Shown: one piece after another, positions 35,206-44,902 of the stretch
Position numbering within the stretch: the stretch's first letter is position 1
How the letters are laid out: each line of letters opens with the position of its first letter
NCBI RefSeq assembly: GCF_003573545.1
Contig: NZ_QWET01000007.1
Coordinates: 1 to 64,000 of the forward strand
From: Mariniphaga sediminis
GTDB taxonomy: Bacteria > Bacteroidota > Bacteroidia > Bacteroidales > Prolixibacteraceae
Direction: 5' to 3'
Length of the DNA stretch: 64,000 bases
The notes under the pieces: model-generated
The model's input: the letters and a program-made list of their open reading frames with translations, nothing else
What the model was told of the DNA's origin: nothing
Database searches by the model: none
Program-made: the position numbers and the translations under genes

Positions 35206-36135
35206 TTATTTATATTCTTCTGCCAATTCTTTGGCCGTAACAAACCTGCCTCCACGTTCTTTCAGCAGGCGACAGAGCTCATCAAATTGCTTTACAGCTT
35301 TGGGACCGCAATTTTTAGTGATAAATGGCAAAGGTTTTACACTGCACTCTCCAAATGATATCGCCCCTTGTGGCATGGGGTAAAATTCCCACGGATGCAA
35401 ATAAAAACAGAGTACGGGGCGTTTGTCCCGGGAACGGACGAATGAAATAAAGTTTTCTACTTTCTCCATCAGGAATTCAGCAGACTCCGTTCTGAAAAGG
35501 GGCCACTGGTCCCTGTCGCGGTTATATTCATCCTGACTTTCCATGGTAAGATCGCAAAAGTTCGGAATTTCAAGGATGTTCATTTCTCCCTGTCGGGTCC
35601 AATCCTCCCCGGAAGGATGGTATGGGACAAAAGGCTCTCCGTAAAAATACAGAGGGAATGATGCATCGGCGATATAACCAAGCTTCTCTAAGATATGTAC
35701 CACTTTTGTACTACCCCACAGTCGGGGGCAGCGAAAACTTAAAGGATTTGTTCCGCTTACTTCTTTTACAATATTTGTCGCCCGGGTGATCCGGCCTTCC
35801 ACCTCCTCCGGTAAAATGGGCATGTTGTTAGGTAATGGAAATATTTCATCGCCAAGCGTTTCATGGAATAACCCGTGACACCCGGTTTCATGGCCTGCCT
35901 CTTTTACCTGCAAAACAATATTCGGATTGTTTTCCGCTGCATGCCCTGTCCAGAAAAAGGTTGCCTGGACACCATGTTTCTCCAGTACTTCCAAAATGAA
36001 TGGCGTGCCGTGCTGCACGCCATTATAATAAGGGGTATAGGAGCCAATATCGGTTTCCATATCAAAACCAAATACCACATCAAACGAGGTCTTGTTTTCT
36101 ATGGATTCCTTTTTATTTTGATTTTTTGTGTTCAT
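35206..36135 (-). CDS. Polysaccharide-deacetylase (NodB)-family protein, cytoplasmic
   Basis: The product is 309 aa from MNTKNQNKK (36135). NodB motifs: FGFDMETD (motif 1 Asp), HETGCHGLFHE (metal histidines, H-x3-H), FRCPRLWG (motif 3, with Arg) and FYLHPWEF (motif 5, with His). No signal peptide is present, so unlike most peptidoglycan or chitin deacetylases it should be cytosolic. It may act on a small N- or O-acyl substrate, as in the PuuE/allantoinase-like branch. The longer open frame to 36177 would overlap the previous gene; the chosen start leaves 4 nt between genes. Confidence 0.85.
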   Translation of the reverse strand: MNTKNQNKKESIENKTSFDVVFGFDMETDIGSYTPYYNGVQHGTPFILEVLEKHGVQATFFWTGHAAENNPNIVLQVKEAGHETGCHGLFHETLGDEIFPLPNNMPILPEEVEGRITRATNIVKEVSGTNPLSFRCPRLWGSTKVVHILEKLGYIADASFPLYFYGEPFVPYHPSGEDWTRQGEMNILEIPNFCDLTMESQDEYNRDRDQWPLFRTESAEFLMEKVENFISFVRSRDKRPVLCFYLHPWEFYPMPQGAISFGECSVKPLPFITKNCGPKAVKQFDELCRLLKERGGRFVTAKELAEEYK

Positions 36136-36139
36136 AACA

Positions 36140-37312
36140 TTATTCTTTTTCCAGAAACAGGGAATCCATTTTTTCACTAAGTGCTACCGGACCGTTTTTT
36201 GTTATTTCATAACCTGTTTCAATGCGTACCCCGTTGAACTCAGGATGACCAAAAAAGCTAACATCTATACTTACCATCATGCCTGGTCTGAGTACATCTT
36301 CACTGTTTGGGCCAAAAAACGGCGATTCTGCCTCATGTAGTCCTATGGTATGGGCAAACGGGCATACAAGATATTTTGATAAGTTATGTTTTTCAAAATA
36401 AGCTCTTGCCGGAGCATCGATTTCTTTTCCCGTTTTGCCTGGAAGCAACTGTTCTTTTGTGAGGCGGAAAGCATCTTTCAGGTAGCGGATACAATCAAGC
36501 TGGCGGCTGGTATATTTCCCGTCTACCGGAATAACATCACCTACTACTCCGGCATATCCGTTTACTTTGGGGGCTATACCGGCCATAACCAGTTCCCCTG
36601 GTGCCAAAAGTTTTGAACTGGCGGTAGGAACTACTGCACTGGATCGTTTTCCACTGCCAATAATGGTGCTGAAACCAAAACCACTTGCTCCGCGGCTTCT
36701 TACAGCATACTCTCCGGCTGCGGCTACTTCAATTTCCGAAACACCGGCGGTTATTTTGTCTTTTATCGCATCATAAGCATAATCGGCAAGTCCGAAGGCT
36801 GCCCGAATCTGCTCCCTTTCCCATGGTGATTTATCATACCTTAACCGGACATATTCTTCCGTTATATCAACCAGGGTAACGTTTTTAAATCCTTCTGCTA
36901 TTTGTTTATATCCTTCGGCAGGCATCCGTCCGGCACCCACCAACCCAACTCTTTTTACACTCCCCAATTCAGCATTCAATTCTTCAAAAAGCATGGGGAA
37001 ATCAATGATAGTGGCATTGGGATACTCTTCATCAGGGACCATAAAAACAGGAAAATTCCGGGTTTCGGTAATCATACTGTCGAGCTTGGCAAAAGGTTCG
37101 CTCTCTGGTCCCCCCAGCACTAGCGGGTTGCCCGACCGGGGGATAAGAACTGCCCCGCTTTCAAACTGAGGGCACCAACCGGTTAAATACCAGCCATTCC
37201 CAATGTTGAATTCATCGTAATACACCAATGCGATATCCAGGTTTTTTGATTCCAGAATTTCTTTAACCCGTGCAATCCTGGACTCACTTTCTGTTTTATT
37301 CAAATATGCCAT
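36140..37312 (-). CDS. M24 (creatinase/Xaa-Pro peptidase-fold) protein, metal ligands not conserved
   Basis: The 390-aa protein has a creatinase-like N-terminal domain (about 1-145) and a pita-bread domain. In metal-dependent M24 enzymes, Asp residues occur in a D-x-G and then a GYxxD context. Here the equivalent reads LVMAGIAPKVNGYAGVVGDV, so the first Asp is gone. The later HTIGLHEAESPFFGP (His, Glu) and GVRIETGYEI (Glu) are still there. This points to a creatinase-type, possibly metal-independent hydrolase or lyase, not a peptidase. It is preceded by a lipoprotein hydrolase candidate and followed by the deacetylase, so a nitrogenous or acylated sugar derivative may be the substrate (inference). 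Confidence 0.8.
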   Translation of the reverse strand: MAYLNKTESESRIARVKEILESKNLDIALVYYDEFNIGNGWYLTGWCPQFESGAVLIPRSGNPLVLGGPESEPFAKLDSMITETRNFPVFMVPDEEYPNATIIDFPMLFEELNAELGSVKRVGLVGAGRMPAEGYKQIAEGFKNVTLVDITEEYVRLRYDKSPWEREQIRAAFGLADYAYDAIKDKITAGVSEIEVAAAGEYAVRSRGASGFGFSTIIGSGKRSSAVVPTASSKLLAPGELVMAGIAPKVNGYAGVVGDVIPVDGKYTSRQLDCIRYLKDAFRLTKEQLLPGKTGKEIDAPARAYFEKHNLSKYLVCPFAHTIGLHEAESPFFGPNSEDVLRPGMMVSIDVSFFGHPEFNGVRIETGYEITKNGPVALSEKMDSLFLEKE

Positions 37313-37353
37313 AATAATTTAAACTTTATAAGATTATATTTTTTGATTTATAC

Positions 37354-40284
37354 CTATTTTACGTCAAGAGGAGTGTCCTCACTAATGACGGTGACCTGCA
37401 CCCTTGTGTTGACTTTGCCTGAACCTTCTCCTGAGAATGAGATTTCGTTTTTGCCGTTGGCGAGTGTTGGAACAGCACCTTCCGGTTTTACTTCCGCAAG
37501 CAACTCCCCTTTGGAACCATAAAGTTTACAATCATTCTCCGATCTGAATTCCAGGTACATGCCCGATTCCATTCTGACCGGGAAAACAATCTTTTCTCCT
37601 TTGATTGTAACAGAAGGGTTCTCAATATAACCGGAAACCATCGGCAGCGCCTTAACTGGCCCCAGGCTGCAGCTAACATTTTGCCCTTCCGGAATATTAT
37701 TGTACCACAGTTGAAATTTGTCCACATTTTTAAAACTAACAGTATGCCTGTAAGAATCATAAACATAAAAATGGGAATCATCGGGCCAGATATAATCGCT
37801 GATAGCCGAAGATTCTGTTTCGACCAGCTCGAAATATTTCCAGCCGGTAAAATCAATTTTTATGAAATGATCCCCGTGGGCACCGTAAGAGATATGCAGG
37901 GGGCTTCGTACACTTAAATTCAGGATTTCTCCTTTACCGTCTCCTTTAACCCAAACCCCCAGTGCCTGGTTCTTGCTTAAATCAAGCAAAGAGGTAAATT
38001 CTTTTTCCATATTGATATACGATCCATCCCGGGGAGAATCACCTGTATTTTTGGCAGAAAACGTTCCGCCTGGCTCCCCGGTTACTGCCTTTTCTTCTGA
38101 TGTATTTATCTGTCCCGAGACCCCGTCTGCAACCGATTCGGCGACAAAATCACCGGGAGTCGAAAAATCAGTTAATATAATATTTGAGGGGTCTTCATAG
38201 GGTTTCACCGACATCAAAGGTTCTATCCTTAGTTTCACCGGCTGGGATTCAAATTGATTTTCCACAGTCCATTGCGCACTGGGATGTTCAAGTCCTGTTA
38301 CTTTATGCTTTTTATATGCGACCGGTTTAAAGTTCCATTCGCCATCTTTTTCCCGGAAAAGGGTATATTCTTTTCCTGGCTGGCGCAGGAGTTTTTTAAC
38401 TTCTTCTCCAAAATAACCCTTGTGCCGTAATGCTTCATATTGTTTAAGGATTTCTGCCGCTTTATTAAAAAGCGGGATCTCATCCAGTGTTTTTTTATCA
38501 ACACCTCCCAGTTGTGAAAAACCGGCATCATTGCCAATCATTTTGCACCCAAGGTATTCAATATCATCCGGAAAGGTGGGTTCTATCTGGGGAGGAGCCC
38601 AGGTTTGGTTACCCCACCATCCTAAGTGAAGGGGGAGGAGTATCTGTCCTTTTTCAACGCCGGCGTATTTGTCGATTAACGGGGTGTGCCCGGGCCACCG
38701 CCCATGCTCCCATTCATACGATACTATTTCTTCCGGGAGAAAAAGACCTGAGGCTTTTATGGAAGCCAGGTGAATATCAATAAACCGTTTGTACCCCCGC
38801 ACCGGACGATCCCATGCCTGCCAGCGGGAGCGGTAATGCCACCAGTGATGGGACATGGAACTCATTTCCATCCCAACTGGCCGTTCCAGGCGCCTGGCTA
38901 TTTCAAAAATGAATTTAGTTCCGTAATACCAGAAATTTTCTTCTCCTCCAAGTACGGCACTTCCATCAATGGCATCCAGATAAATTCCGTTAAAGCCACA
39001 GTGGTTCACAATTTCTGCATGTCTTTGGGCCATTTCGTCAAATAGGTCGGTTTCGGGCCCTGGGACAAACCTCCCGAATCTTTCGCTCAGGTGAAAAGCG
39101 GTTTCATCCATACTGTGCGATGATACTTTTGTGCCGTTCGCCCCCCGTTTAAGACCGGTAAACTTGTAAGGAGGAGATTGGGTCACTCCGCTGAATTCAA
39201 TTAATTCGTCTCCAATTTTTAGGGTGACACTATTTTCTGTATGGAAACCGGTTACAGTGGAAATATTGGCGGTTGATTCCTTAACGACAATTTCATTTGC
39301 AGTTGCATCAACGGGTTCAGCGAGCGTAAATGTCCGAACATACCCTAAGTCTTTGCTGGGGATGGGGGTTACGTACCTTGATTTTTTATCTATAAAAAAT
39401 GCGTAGGTATGAAATATATGAGAAATTCCAGCCTTATGTAATTTTTCGTTAATTCGTTTGAAAGAATCCCATCCCTCCGGCCATTTGTCCTTGTTCAGGT
39501 CAAAGGTGCCGAATTCAAAAAAATTGCCTCCTCCATGACTGTCAATCTGGTTAAATCCCAGCCTTTGACAGGTTTCAATCCACTCATCTACGGTTTCTTC
39601 TGTCAGGGTGCCAAAATTCATCAGGTACGAACCGTAGCCTTCCTTTTTCATCAGGGCCCACGCACCCCCTTCGTCCGAAAACGGAATATCTTTTGCTTCC
39701 GTCATCACTTCGCGAATAACAGGAAGTATTTTTTGTTGCGGCAGGCCCAGTAAGGTCACTTCTGCCCCTTCCAGTCCAAACCGCTTGTAACATTTTGCCC
39801 ACAAATTGGTCTGCAGGGGAGGGAGTTGCCTTACGTGAGTGAAGAGGTTCATGGAAAGGGCACATGCCGCAAAAGGCTCATAGGGTTGTCCTTCCAGTTT
39901 TAGGGGAACATTCAAAAAAGTGAGTGACTCGATTTCCCCGGTAACGGAGGTAACCTTTAAAGTTACCTTATCCGGGGAATGGATCACCTCAAGTTCTGCT
40001 TTTACTCCTGTGTCTCCAAATTCCATTGTAAGGAGGTCCCCATTTAAGGATACTTTTGTTACTTCATACTCTGATCCTTCGACCGAAATGTAAGCACAAC
40101 CGGAATTTGTTTCCGTGTCAAGATAATCTATACCGGTTTCCTTGTCTGTAAAGTGGAGGTTTTTACCACTGCTGGCTATCTCATATTTAAAATGATTGCT
40201 TTCGAGTATTATTTTTTTACCGGAGCAATTACAAAAGAGATAACTTACAAAAAAAGCCATTAAAAAAAGGACTAGGTTTTTCAT
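37354..40284 (-). CDS. Large lipoprotein, candidate glycoside hydrolase A
   Basis: The 976-aa protein has a lipoprotein signal (LFLMAFFVSYLFCNC). Three parts are visible: an N-terminal beta-sandwich (about 25-210, HFTDKETGIDYLDTET), a TIM-barrel-like centre (about 220-640) with GFNGIYLDAIDGS, VGMEMSSMSHHWWHYRSRWQ and HEAIVNHCG-like segments, and a C-terminal carbohydrate-binding-like region (about 700-976, QALGVWVKGDGKGE, DHFIKIDFTGWKYFELVE). The Asp in YLDAIDG and Glu in GMEMSS are candidate catalytic residues. I cannot assign it to a known GH family. It heads the operon and has a close paralogue at 41822; it is probably on the cell surface or in the periplasm. Confidence 0.75.
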   Translation of the reverse strand: MKNLVLFLMAFFVSYLFCNCSGKKIILESNHFKYEIASSGKNLHFTDKETGIDYLDTETNSGCAYISVEGSEYEVTKVSLNGDLLTMEFGDTGVKAELEVIHSPDKVTLKVTSVTGEIESLTFLNVPLKLEGQPYEPFAACALSMNLFTHVRQLPPLQTNLWAKCYKRFGLEGAEVTLLGLPQQKILPVIREVMTEAKDIPFSDEGGAWALMKKEGYGSYLMNFGTLTEETVDEWIETCQRLGFNQIDSHGGGNFFEFGTFDLNKDKWPEGWDSFKRINEKLHKAGISHIFHTYAFFIDKKSRYVTPIPSKDLGYVRTFTLAEPVDATANEIVVKESTANISTVTGFHTENSVTLKIGDELIEFSGVTQSPPYKFTGLKRGANGTKVSSHSMDETAFHLSERFGRFVPGPETDLFDEMAQRHAEIVNHCGFNGIYLDAIDGSAVLGGEENFWYYGTKFIFEIARRLERPVGMEMSSMSHHWWHYRSRWQAWDRPVRGYKRFIDIHLASIKASGLFLPEEIVSYEWEHGRWPGHTPLIDKYAGVEKGQILLPLHLGWWGNQTWAPPQIEPTFPDDIEYLGCKMIGNDAGFSQLGGVDKKTLDEIPLFNKAAEILKQYEALRHKGYFGEEVKKLLRQPGKEYTLFREKDGEWNFKPVAYKKHKVTGLEHPSAQWTVENQFESQPVKLRIEPLMSVKPYEDPSNIILTDFSTPGDFVAESVADGVSGQINTSEEKAVTGEPGGTFSAKNTGDSPRDGSYINMEKEFTSLLDLSKNQALGVWVKGDGKGEILNLSVRSPLHISYGAHGDHFIKIDFTGWKYFELVETESSAISDYIWPDDSHFYVYDSYRHTVSFKNVDKFQLWYNNIPEGQNVSCSLGPVKALPMVSGYIENPSVTIKGEKIVFPVRMESGMYLEFRSENDCKLYGSKGELLAEVKPEGAVPTLANGKNEISFSGEGSGKVNTRVQVTVISEDTPLDVK

Positions 40285-40328
40285 ATTCTCTAAGTATTTA
40301 TTGTCTCAAAATTTAAATGAAAATTCGC

Positions 40329-40360
40329 CAAAATATCCTTGTATTAAATTAACTCAAAGT
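40329..40360 (-). promoter_or_regulatory. Promoter of the carbohydrate operon
   Basis: On the minus strand TTTG (40356-40359) is followed after 19-20 bp by TATTTTGG (40329-40336), one mismatch from TAnnTTTG. This fits the Bacteroidota -33/-7 pattern and lies 45-75 bp upstream of the first operon gene (start 40284). Confidence 0.6.
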
Positions 40361-40391
40361 AAGAGGATAGTTCAGATATTTATGTCGCATT

Positions 40392-40419
40392 TTGCGCAGA
40401 ATTCTACATATATTGCGCA
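40392..40419 (-). promoter_or_regulatory. Candidate operator: TTGCGCA direct repeats 21 bp apart
   Basis: TTGCGCA occurs at 40392-40398 and again at 40413-40419, same orientation, exactly two helical turns apart. Such spacing is typical of AraC/XylR-type activator half-sites. The pair lies about 32 bp upstream of the -33 element of the operon promoter and 56 bp downstream of the gene for the XylR-like regulator. No other copy was seen near the second lipoprotein gene. Confidence 0.6.
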
Positions 40420-40474
40420 AATATATATATTCGATAAAATGTATTTAAATCAACAACTTTTAATAATCAGCAGG

Positions 40475-41650
40475 TTATGATAAACCTGTTTTTTCATTCG
40501 ATTTGTTTTGTTTTTTTCGAAATTCCAAAGGAGTACATCCCTTTGCTTTTTTAAAGAATCGTGAAGCATTTTTGCAGGTATTAAACCCAGCCTCAATGGC
40601 TATTTCACATACATCTTTATCTGTTGATATCAGCAAATTGGCAAAATACTCTATTCTGCGATCTAGTATAAATTGATAAACCGATGTCCCGATTTCTTCT
40701 TTAAATTTTGTTTCCAGACTTCTTCTTGATAGTGGGACTAAGTCTGTTAATGATTTGGTGTTACAATCATTCCTGAAATTATTTTCAATGTAATTAATAA
40801 CTTCCCTTATATATTTGTTTGTTATAGAGTATTTTTCTGTTGAATTTCTTAATTCCAGATATAAAGGGTCTATCGAAATATTAAATGATTCATTCTTGTT
40901 ATTTAGAATCACCTGATCTATTCGTCTGCCGATTTCGTATCCCCCCTTCTCAATATTCAAAACTATTGATGAGATGGTAGGTTCAGATAAATTGCATATT
41001 AGTTCATCGTTATCAACACCAAGCAGGGAAATTTCCTGTGGTATTGAGATTTTGTTCATCTTACAAATTTCTGATATTTGAATGGCAAAATTATCATCAC
41101 AGGCAAATAAAGCAATGGGTTTTGGCAGGAGATGAAGCCATTTTTTTAGTTCTACATGACTCTTACTCCATTGAATTTCATTTATGCCTTCCGATTCAAA
41201 ATAGTAATAATTTCCCCCTGATTTTTCTATTTCACGTTGATATCCCTCAGCTCTTTCAATTGACCACCTGAATCCTTTGTGTCCGCAAAAGGCAAAGTTT
41301 TTATATCCTCTTTGAATAAAAAACCGTGCAGCTAATCTGCCTGTGCCTGTATAGTCTCCTGTTATATAGGAAAAACAGTCGTTTTTTTCTTTGTAATTCT
41401 GCAAGAAAACAGGAATTTTCAAGTCTTTGAATATATCAAACTTACCCAGCTCCCACTGTGCTATTATGGCATTTGCTTTCCATTGTTTTGCCCAATTATA
41501 AATGCCGGTTTCTCCCAGTAATGTTTTATAATACATGGGCATACGGTAAAAAGTCCATTCTCCATTCTCTTTGGTATAGTCAATCAGACCTTTTAAAAGT
41601 CTTCTGCTAAACTCGGTAGAGTAATCAATTAAAAGCAAAACTTTTTTCAT
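40475..41650 (-). CDS. XylR-type transcriptional regulator (LacI-like sensor plus AraC HTH)
   Basis: The 391-aa protein has an N-terminal sugar-binding domain of the LacI/GalR periplasmic-binding type (VLLLIDYSTEFSRRLLKGL, ARFFIQRGYKNFAFCGHKG, LFACDDNFAIQI, QEISLLGVDND) and a C-terminal AraC HTH pair (about 285-385; LSRRSLETKFKEE, CEIAIEAGFNTCKNASRFFKK, GCTPLEFRK). This is the layout of XylR. It lies between two paralogous lipoprotein genes and very probably activates the operon at 40284 through the repeats at 40392-40419. The ligand is unknown. Confidence 0.92.
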   Translation of the reverse strand: MKKVLLLIDYSTEFSRRLLKGLIDYTKENGEWTFYRMPMYYKTLLGETGIYNWAKQWKANAIIAQWELGKFDIFKDLKIPVFLQNYKEKNDCFSYITGDYTGTGRLAARFFIQRGYKNFAFCGHKGFRWSIERAEGYQREIEKSGGNYYYFESEGINEIQWSKSHVELKKWLHLLPKPIALFACDDNFAIQISEICKMNKISIPQEISLLGVDNDELICNLSEPTISSIVLNIEKGGYEIGRRIDQVILNNKNESFNISIDPLYLELRNSTEKYSITNKYIREVINYIENNFRNDCNTKSLTDLVPLSRRSLETKFKEEIGTSVYQFILDRRIEYFANLLISTDKDVCEIAIEAGFNTCKNASRFFKKAKGCTPLEFRKKQNKSNEKTGLS

Positions 41651-41821
41651 CTGGATTAGCTTTTGCCATTAGCAATATTCAAATGTACAGTTCTTCTGAA
41701 AAACAAAAAGTTTTTTGAATGATGAAACGAGCATGTAAAATTATTACACAAAAGGTTAATAGTAAAGTTGGAGCTCTATTCGAAAAAGAATTAAACATTA
41801 TCATAAGAAATTCTAAAAGTG

Positions 41822-44749
41822 TTAATTGTTAATTTTAAGCGGAGAACCTTTACTTATCACAGTCACTTGTAACCTGCAGTTCATGACGTCAGGTTCATTA
41901 CCGGATAATAAAATTTTATTACTACCATTTTTTAGGATTGGAACAGTTCCCTCCGGCTTTACTTTTTTAAGAAATTCTCCGTTGGGACCATATAACTTAC
42001 AGTCATCAACCGATCGGAACTCCAGGTACATTCCCGACTCAATCCTCACCGGAAAAACTATTTTCTCGTTTCCTATCGTAACAGAAGGGTTTTCAATAAA
42101 CCCAGTTGCCAATGGTAGTGCCTTAACTGGTCCGATTAATATATTGGCTTCTTCCCCTGCTGGTAGGTTGTTATACCAAAACTGAAGTTTGTTTACTTTG
42201 TCGAATTGAACAGAATGTAAATAAGATTTATAAACAAAAAGGTCTTTCACCACAGACTCCGGAGATATCTCTTTTCCTGGCCAGATATAATTACTAAATT
42301 TTGAAGATTCAATTTCAACAAGTTCAAAATATTTCCAGCCGGTGAAATCGATTTTAATAAAATGATCCCCTCTGACTCCTGCCGAAAACTGTTCCGGAGT
42401 CTCCAATCTTAAATTAAGGAGTTCTCCCTTCCCGTCCCCTTTAATCCAAACCCCTAATGCCTGATTATTGCCAAGATTTAACCAGGGTTCAAAGTTCTTT
42501 TCAAAACAAATCCAGGAACCTTCCCGGGGAGATTTGCCTGAGCTTGAAGCAGAGAATGCGATACTCGCTTCACTTTCCAACATTTTCTCCGTTGAAATAT
42601 TTATTGTACCCATTATCCCATCGGCAGCACCTTTAAGAGAAAATTCCCTGATATCTGATAAATCTGTTAGCAAAATATTATTCGGATCATCATAGGATTT
42701 TGCTGACATCAACGTTTCAATTCTCAGTATAAGAGGCTGGCTATCAAATTGATTATTTATATTCCAGTTTGTTGTCGAATTATCAAGCCCTGTAACTTTA
42801 TGTTTCTCGTAACTAATGGGGGTGAAATTCCAATCTCCATTTTCTTCCTGAAAAAGTGTATACTCATCCCCCGGCTGCCGCAAAAGCTTTTTGACTTCTT
42901 CCCCAAAATAGTTTTTTAATCTCAATTCTTCATATTGCTTGATAATGGCGTTCAATTGTTTGAATGCAGGGTTTCGTTCTATTTCATTTTTTTGGAAACC
43001 ACCAAGTAGGGCTAACCCTGCATTATTCCCAATCATTTTACAACATAAATATTCGATATCATCAGGAAATGTCCGTTCTGTATTAGGAGGGTTCCAGGTA
43101 AAGTTTGACCACCATCCCAATTGTAAAGGAAGCATAAGACTGCCATTTTCAAGAGGAGCAAATTTATTAATTAAGGGTGTATGGCCTCTCCAATAGCCAT
43201 GTTCGTACTCATCTGTTTTAATTGCAGCAGAATGAATATCAACAAAACGTTTAAAACCCCGACGTGGAGTATCCCACGCTTGCCATCGGGAACGATAATG
43301 CCACCAGTGGTGTGACATGGAGCTCATTTCCATGCCAACAACCGGATTTAAATGTTCAGCAACTTTTATTAAAAATTTTGTGCCGAAGTACCAGAAATTT
43401 TCCTCTCCTCCAAGAATATCACTTGCATCTATCGCATCAAAATAGATTCCATCAAAATTGCATTTGTTAACTATTTCCGCTGTTTCATGAGCTATTTTAT
43501 CAAAAAGCTCCGTTTCTGGACCTGGCACAAATCTGCCAAACTGTTCTTTCAAATGATATACTTTTGAGTCCACTTTATGAGTGGATGTCTTTGTCCCGTT
43601 TGCTCCTCTTTTACACCCAGTAAATTTGTATGGAGGATTCTCCGTTACATTATTAAATTCAATCAACTCCTCTCCAATACGAATCGTTCGGCTGTTCGAA
43701 ACATGAAATCCGGTTACTGCAGATATGCCTTTTGTTGATTCTTGTACGACTACTTCATTATCGCCCAACTCTAATGCTTCGGCTAATGTAAAAGATTTAT
43801 AATAGTCTAGACTTTTGTTTGGTATTGGTGTAACATATTTAGAATCTTTATCAATAAAAAAAGCATATGTATGAAAAATAGAAGAGATACCGGCTTCGTG
43901 CAGACGGTCATTAATCCTTTTGAAATGCTCCCAGCCCTCCGGCCATTTCTTTTTGTCTAATTCAAAACTCCCAAACTTAAAGAAATCTTCTCTCCCCCCG
44001 TGATTATCAATTTGTTTAAATCCGACATCCGAGCACATTTCAATCCATTCATCTACCGTTTTTTCTGTTAAAGAGCCGTAGTTCAGTATGTAGGAGCCAT
44101 ACCCTTCTTTTGACTGCTGCGCCCAGGCACCTCCTGCAGTAGAAAGTGGAATATCTTTAGCTTTTGACATCACATCCCTAATTGCTGCAAGTATCTCGTC
44201 GGGTGGTAAACATACAAGTGTAACCTCAGCCTCCTCCATCCCAAACCGTTCATAACATGTGCCCCAAAGATGGGTCTGTAAAGCAGGTACCTGTTGAACA
44301 TGTGTAAATAAATTCATTGATAACGCACAGGCAGAAAAAGGCTCATAGGATTGCCCTTCCAATTTTAAGGGGACATTTAAAAAAGTGAGCGACTCAATTT
44401 GCCCTGTAACTGATGCTACTTTTAAAGTCACTCTGTCTTTGAAATGAATCACCTCAAGCGCTGCTTTTACTCCTGTGTCCCCAAATTCCATCGTAAGATG
44501 ATTTTCATTTAGGGATACTTTTGTTACTTCATGTATTATTCCTTCAACCGTAATGTAAGCACACTTGGAAATTGTTTCAGTATCAAGGTAATCTACTCCG
44601 GTTGCCTTGTCAGTAAAGTACAGGTTTTTGCCGTCTCCGGCTATTGAATATTTAAAATAATCTGTTTCGAGGAGAATATTCTTTGGAGAACAACTTCCCC
44701 AAATAAAACTCAAAATAAAAAATGCCGAAATATATCCGGTATATTTCAT
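41822..44749 (-). CDS. Large lipoprotein, candidate glycoside hydrolase B (paralogue)
   Basis: The product is 975 aa from MKYTGYIS (44749), with lipoprotein signal IWGSC. Domain order and many blocks match the protein at 37354: GVDYLDTET, LTMEFGDTGVKA, GIYFDAIDAS, VGMEMSSMSHHWWHYRSRWQ, LGVWIKGDGKGELLNL. A notable difference is a shorter loop before EHGYWRGH: paralogue A has extra residues (GLFLPEEIVSYEWEHG). They may therefore differ in linkage or subsite specificity. It has its own upstream region of about 100 bp after the SusD terminator. The open frame extends to 44806 without adding a signal. Confidence 0.75.
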   Translation of the reverse strand: MKYTGYISAFFILSFIWGSCSPKNILLETDYFKYSIAGDGKNLYFTDKATGVDYLDTETISKCAYITVEGIIHEVTKVSLNENHLTMEFGDTGVKAALEVIHFKDRVTLKVASVTGQIESLTFLNVPLKLEGQSYEPFSACALSMNLFTHVQQVPALQTHLWGTCYERFGMEEAEVTLVCLPPDEILAAIRDVMSKAKDIPLSTAGGAWAQQSKEGYGSYILNYGSLTEKTVDEWIEMCSDVGFKQIDNHGGREDFFKFGSFELDKKKWPEGWEHFKRINDRLHEAGISSIFHTYAFFIDKDSKYVTPIPNKSLDYYKSFTLAEALELGDNEVVVQESTKGISAVTGFHVSNSRTIRIGEELIEFNNVTENPPYKFTGCKRGANGTKTSTHKVDSKVYHLKEQFGRFVPGPETELFDKIAHETAEIVNKCNFDGIYFDAIDASDILGGEENFWYFGTKFLIKVAEHLNPVVGMEMSSMSHHWWHYRSRWQAWDTPRRGFKRFVDIHSAAIKTDEYEHGYWRGHTPLINKFAPLENGSLMLPLQLGWWSNFTWNPPNTERTFPDDIEYLCCKMIGNNAGLALLGGFQKNEIERNPAFKQLNAIIKQYEELRLKNYFGEEVKKLLRQPGDEYTLFQEENGDWNFTPISYEKHKVTGLDNSTTNWNINNQFDSQPLILRIETLMSAKSYDDPNNILLTDLSDIREFSLKGAADGIMGTINISTEKMLESEASIAFSASSSGKSPREGSWICFEKNFEPWLNLGNNQALGVWIKGDGKGELLNLRLETPEQFSAGVRGDHFIKIDFTGWKYFELVEIESSKFSNYIWPGKEISPESVVKDLFVYKSYLHSVQFDKVNKLQFWYNNLPAGEEANILIGPVKALPLATGFIENPSVTIGNEKIVFPVRIESGMYLEFRSVDDCKLYGPNGEFLKKVKPEGTVPILKNGSNKILLSGNEPDVMNCRLQVTVISKGSPLKINN

Positions 44750-44855
44750 TGCTGAATTTTTTCTTTTATCATGGTTAATCAATGTTAGAGGTGTATTGAC
44801 AGTCATACTAGTTATTATAGTAGATGAAATGTATTGTTTTGAAAAGAATTATTTG

Positions 44856-44893
44856 AAAAAGCCATTTTATCCACACGGATAAAATGGCTTTTT
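44856..44893 (-). terminator. Terminator of susCD
   Basis: AAAAAGCCATTTTATC (44856-44871) and GATAAAATGGCTTTTT (44878-44893) form a perfect 16-bp stem with a 6-nt loop. It lies 9 bp past the SusD stop codon. The T-run is part of the stem end. Confidence 0.92.
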
Positions 44894-44902
44894 AATTACC
44901 AA

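Noticed and set aside
40471-40494. Hairpin CAGGTT/AACCTG with T-run as terminator of the XylR-like gene
   Set aside because: The T-run is on the plus strand, opposite to the gene, and the hairpin overlaps its stop codon.
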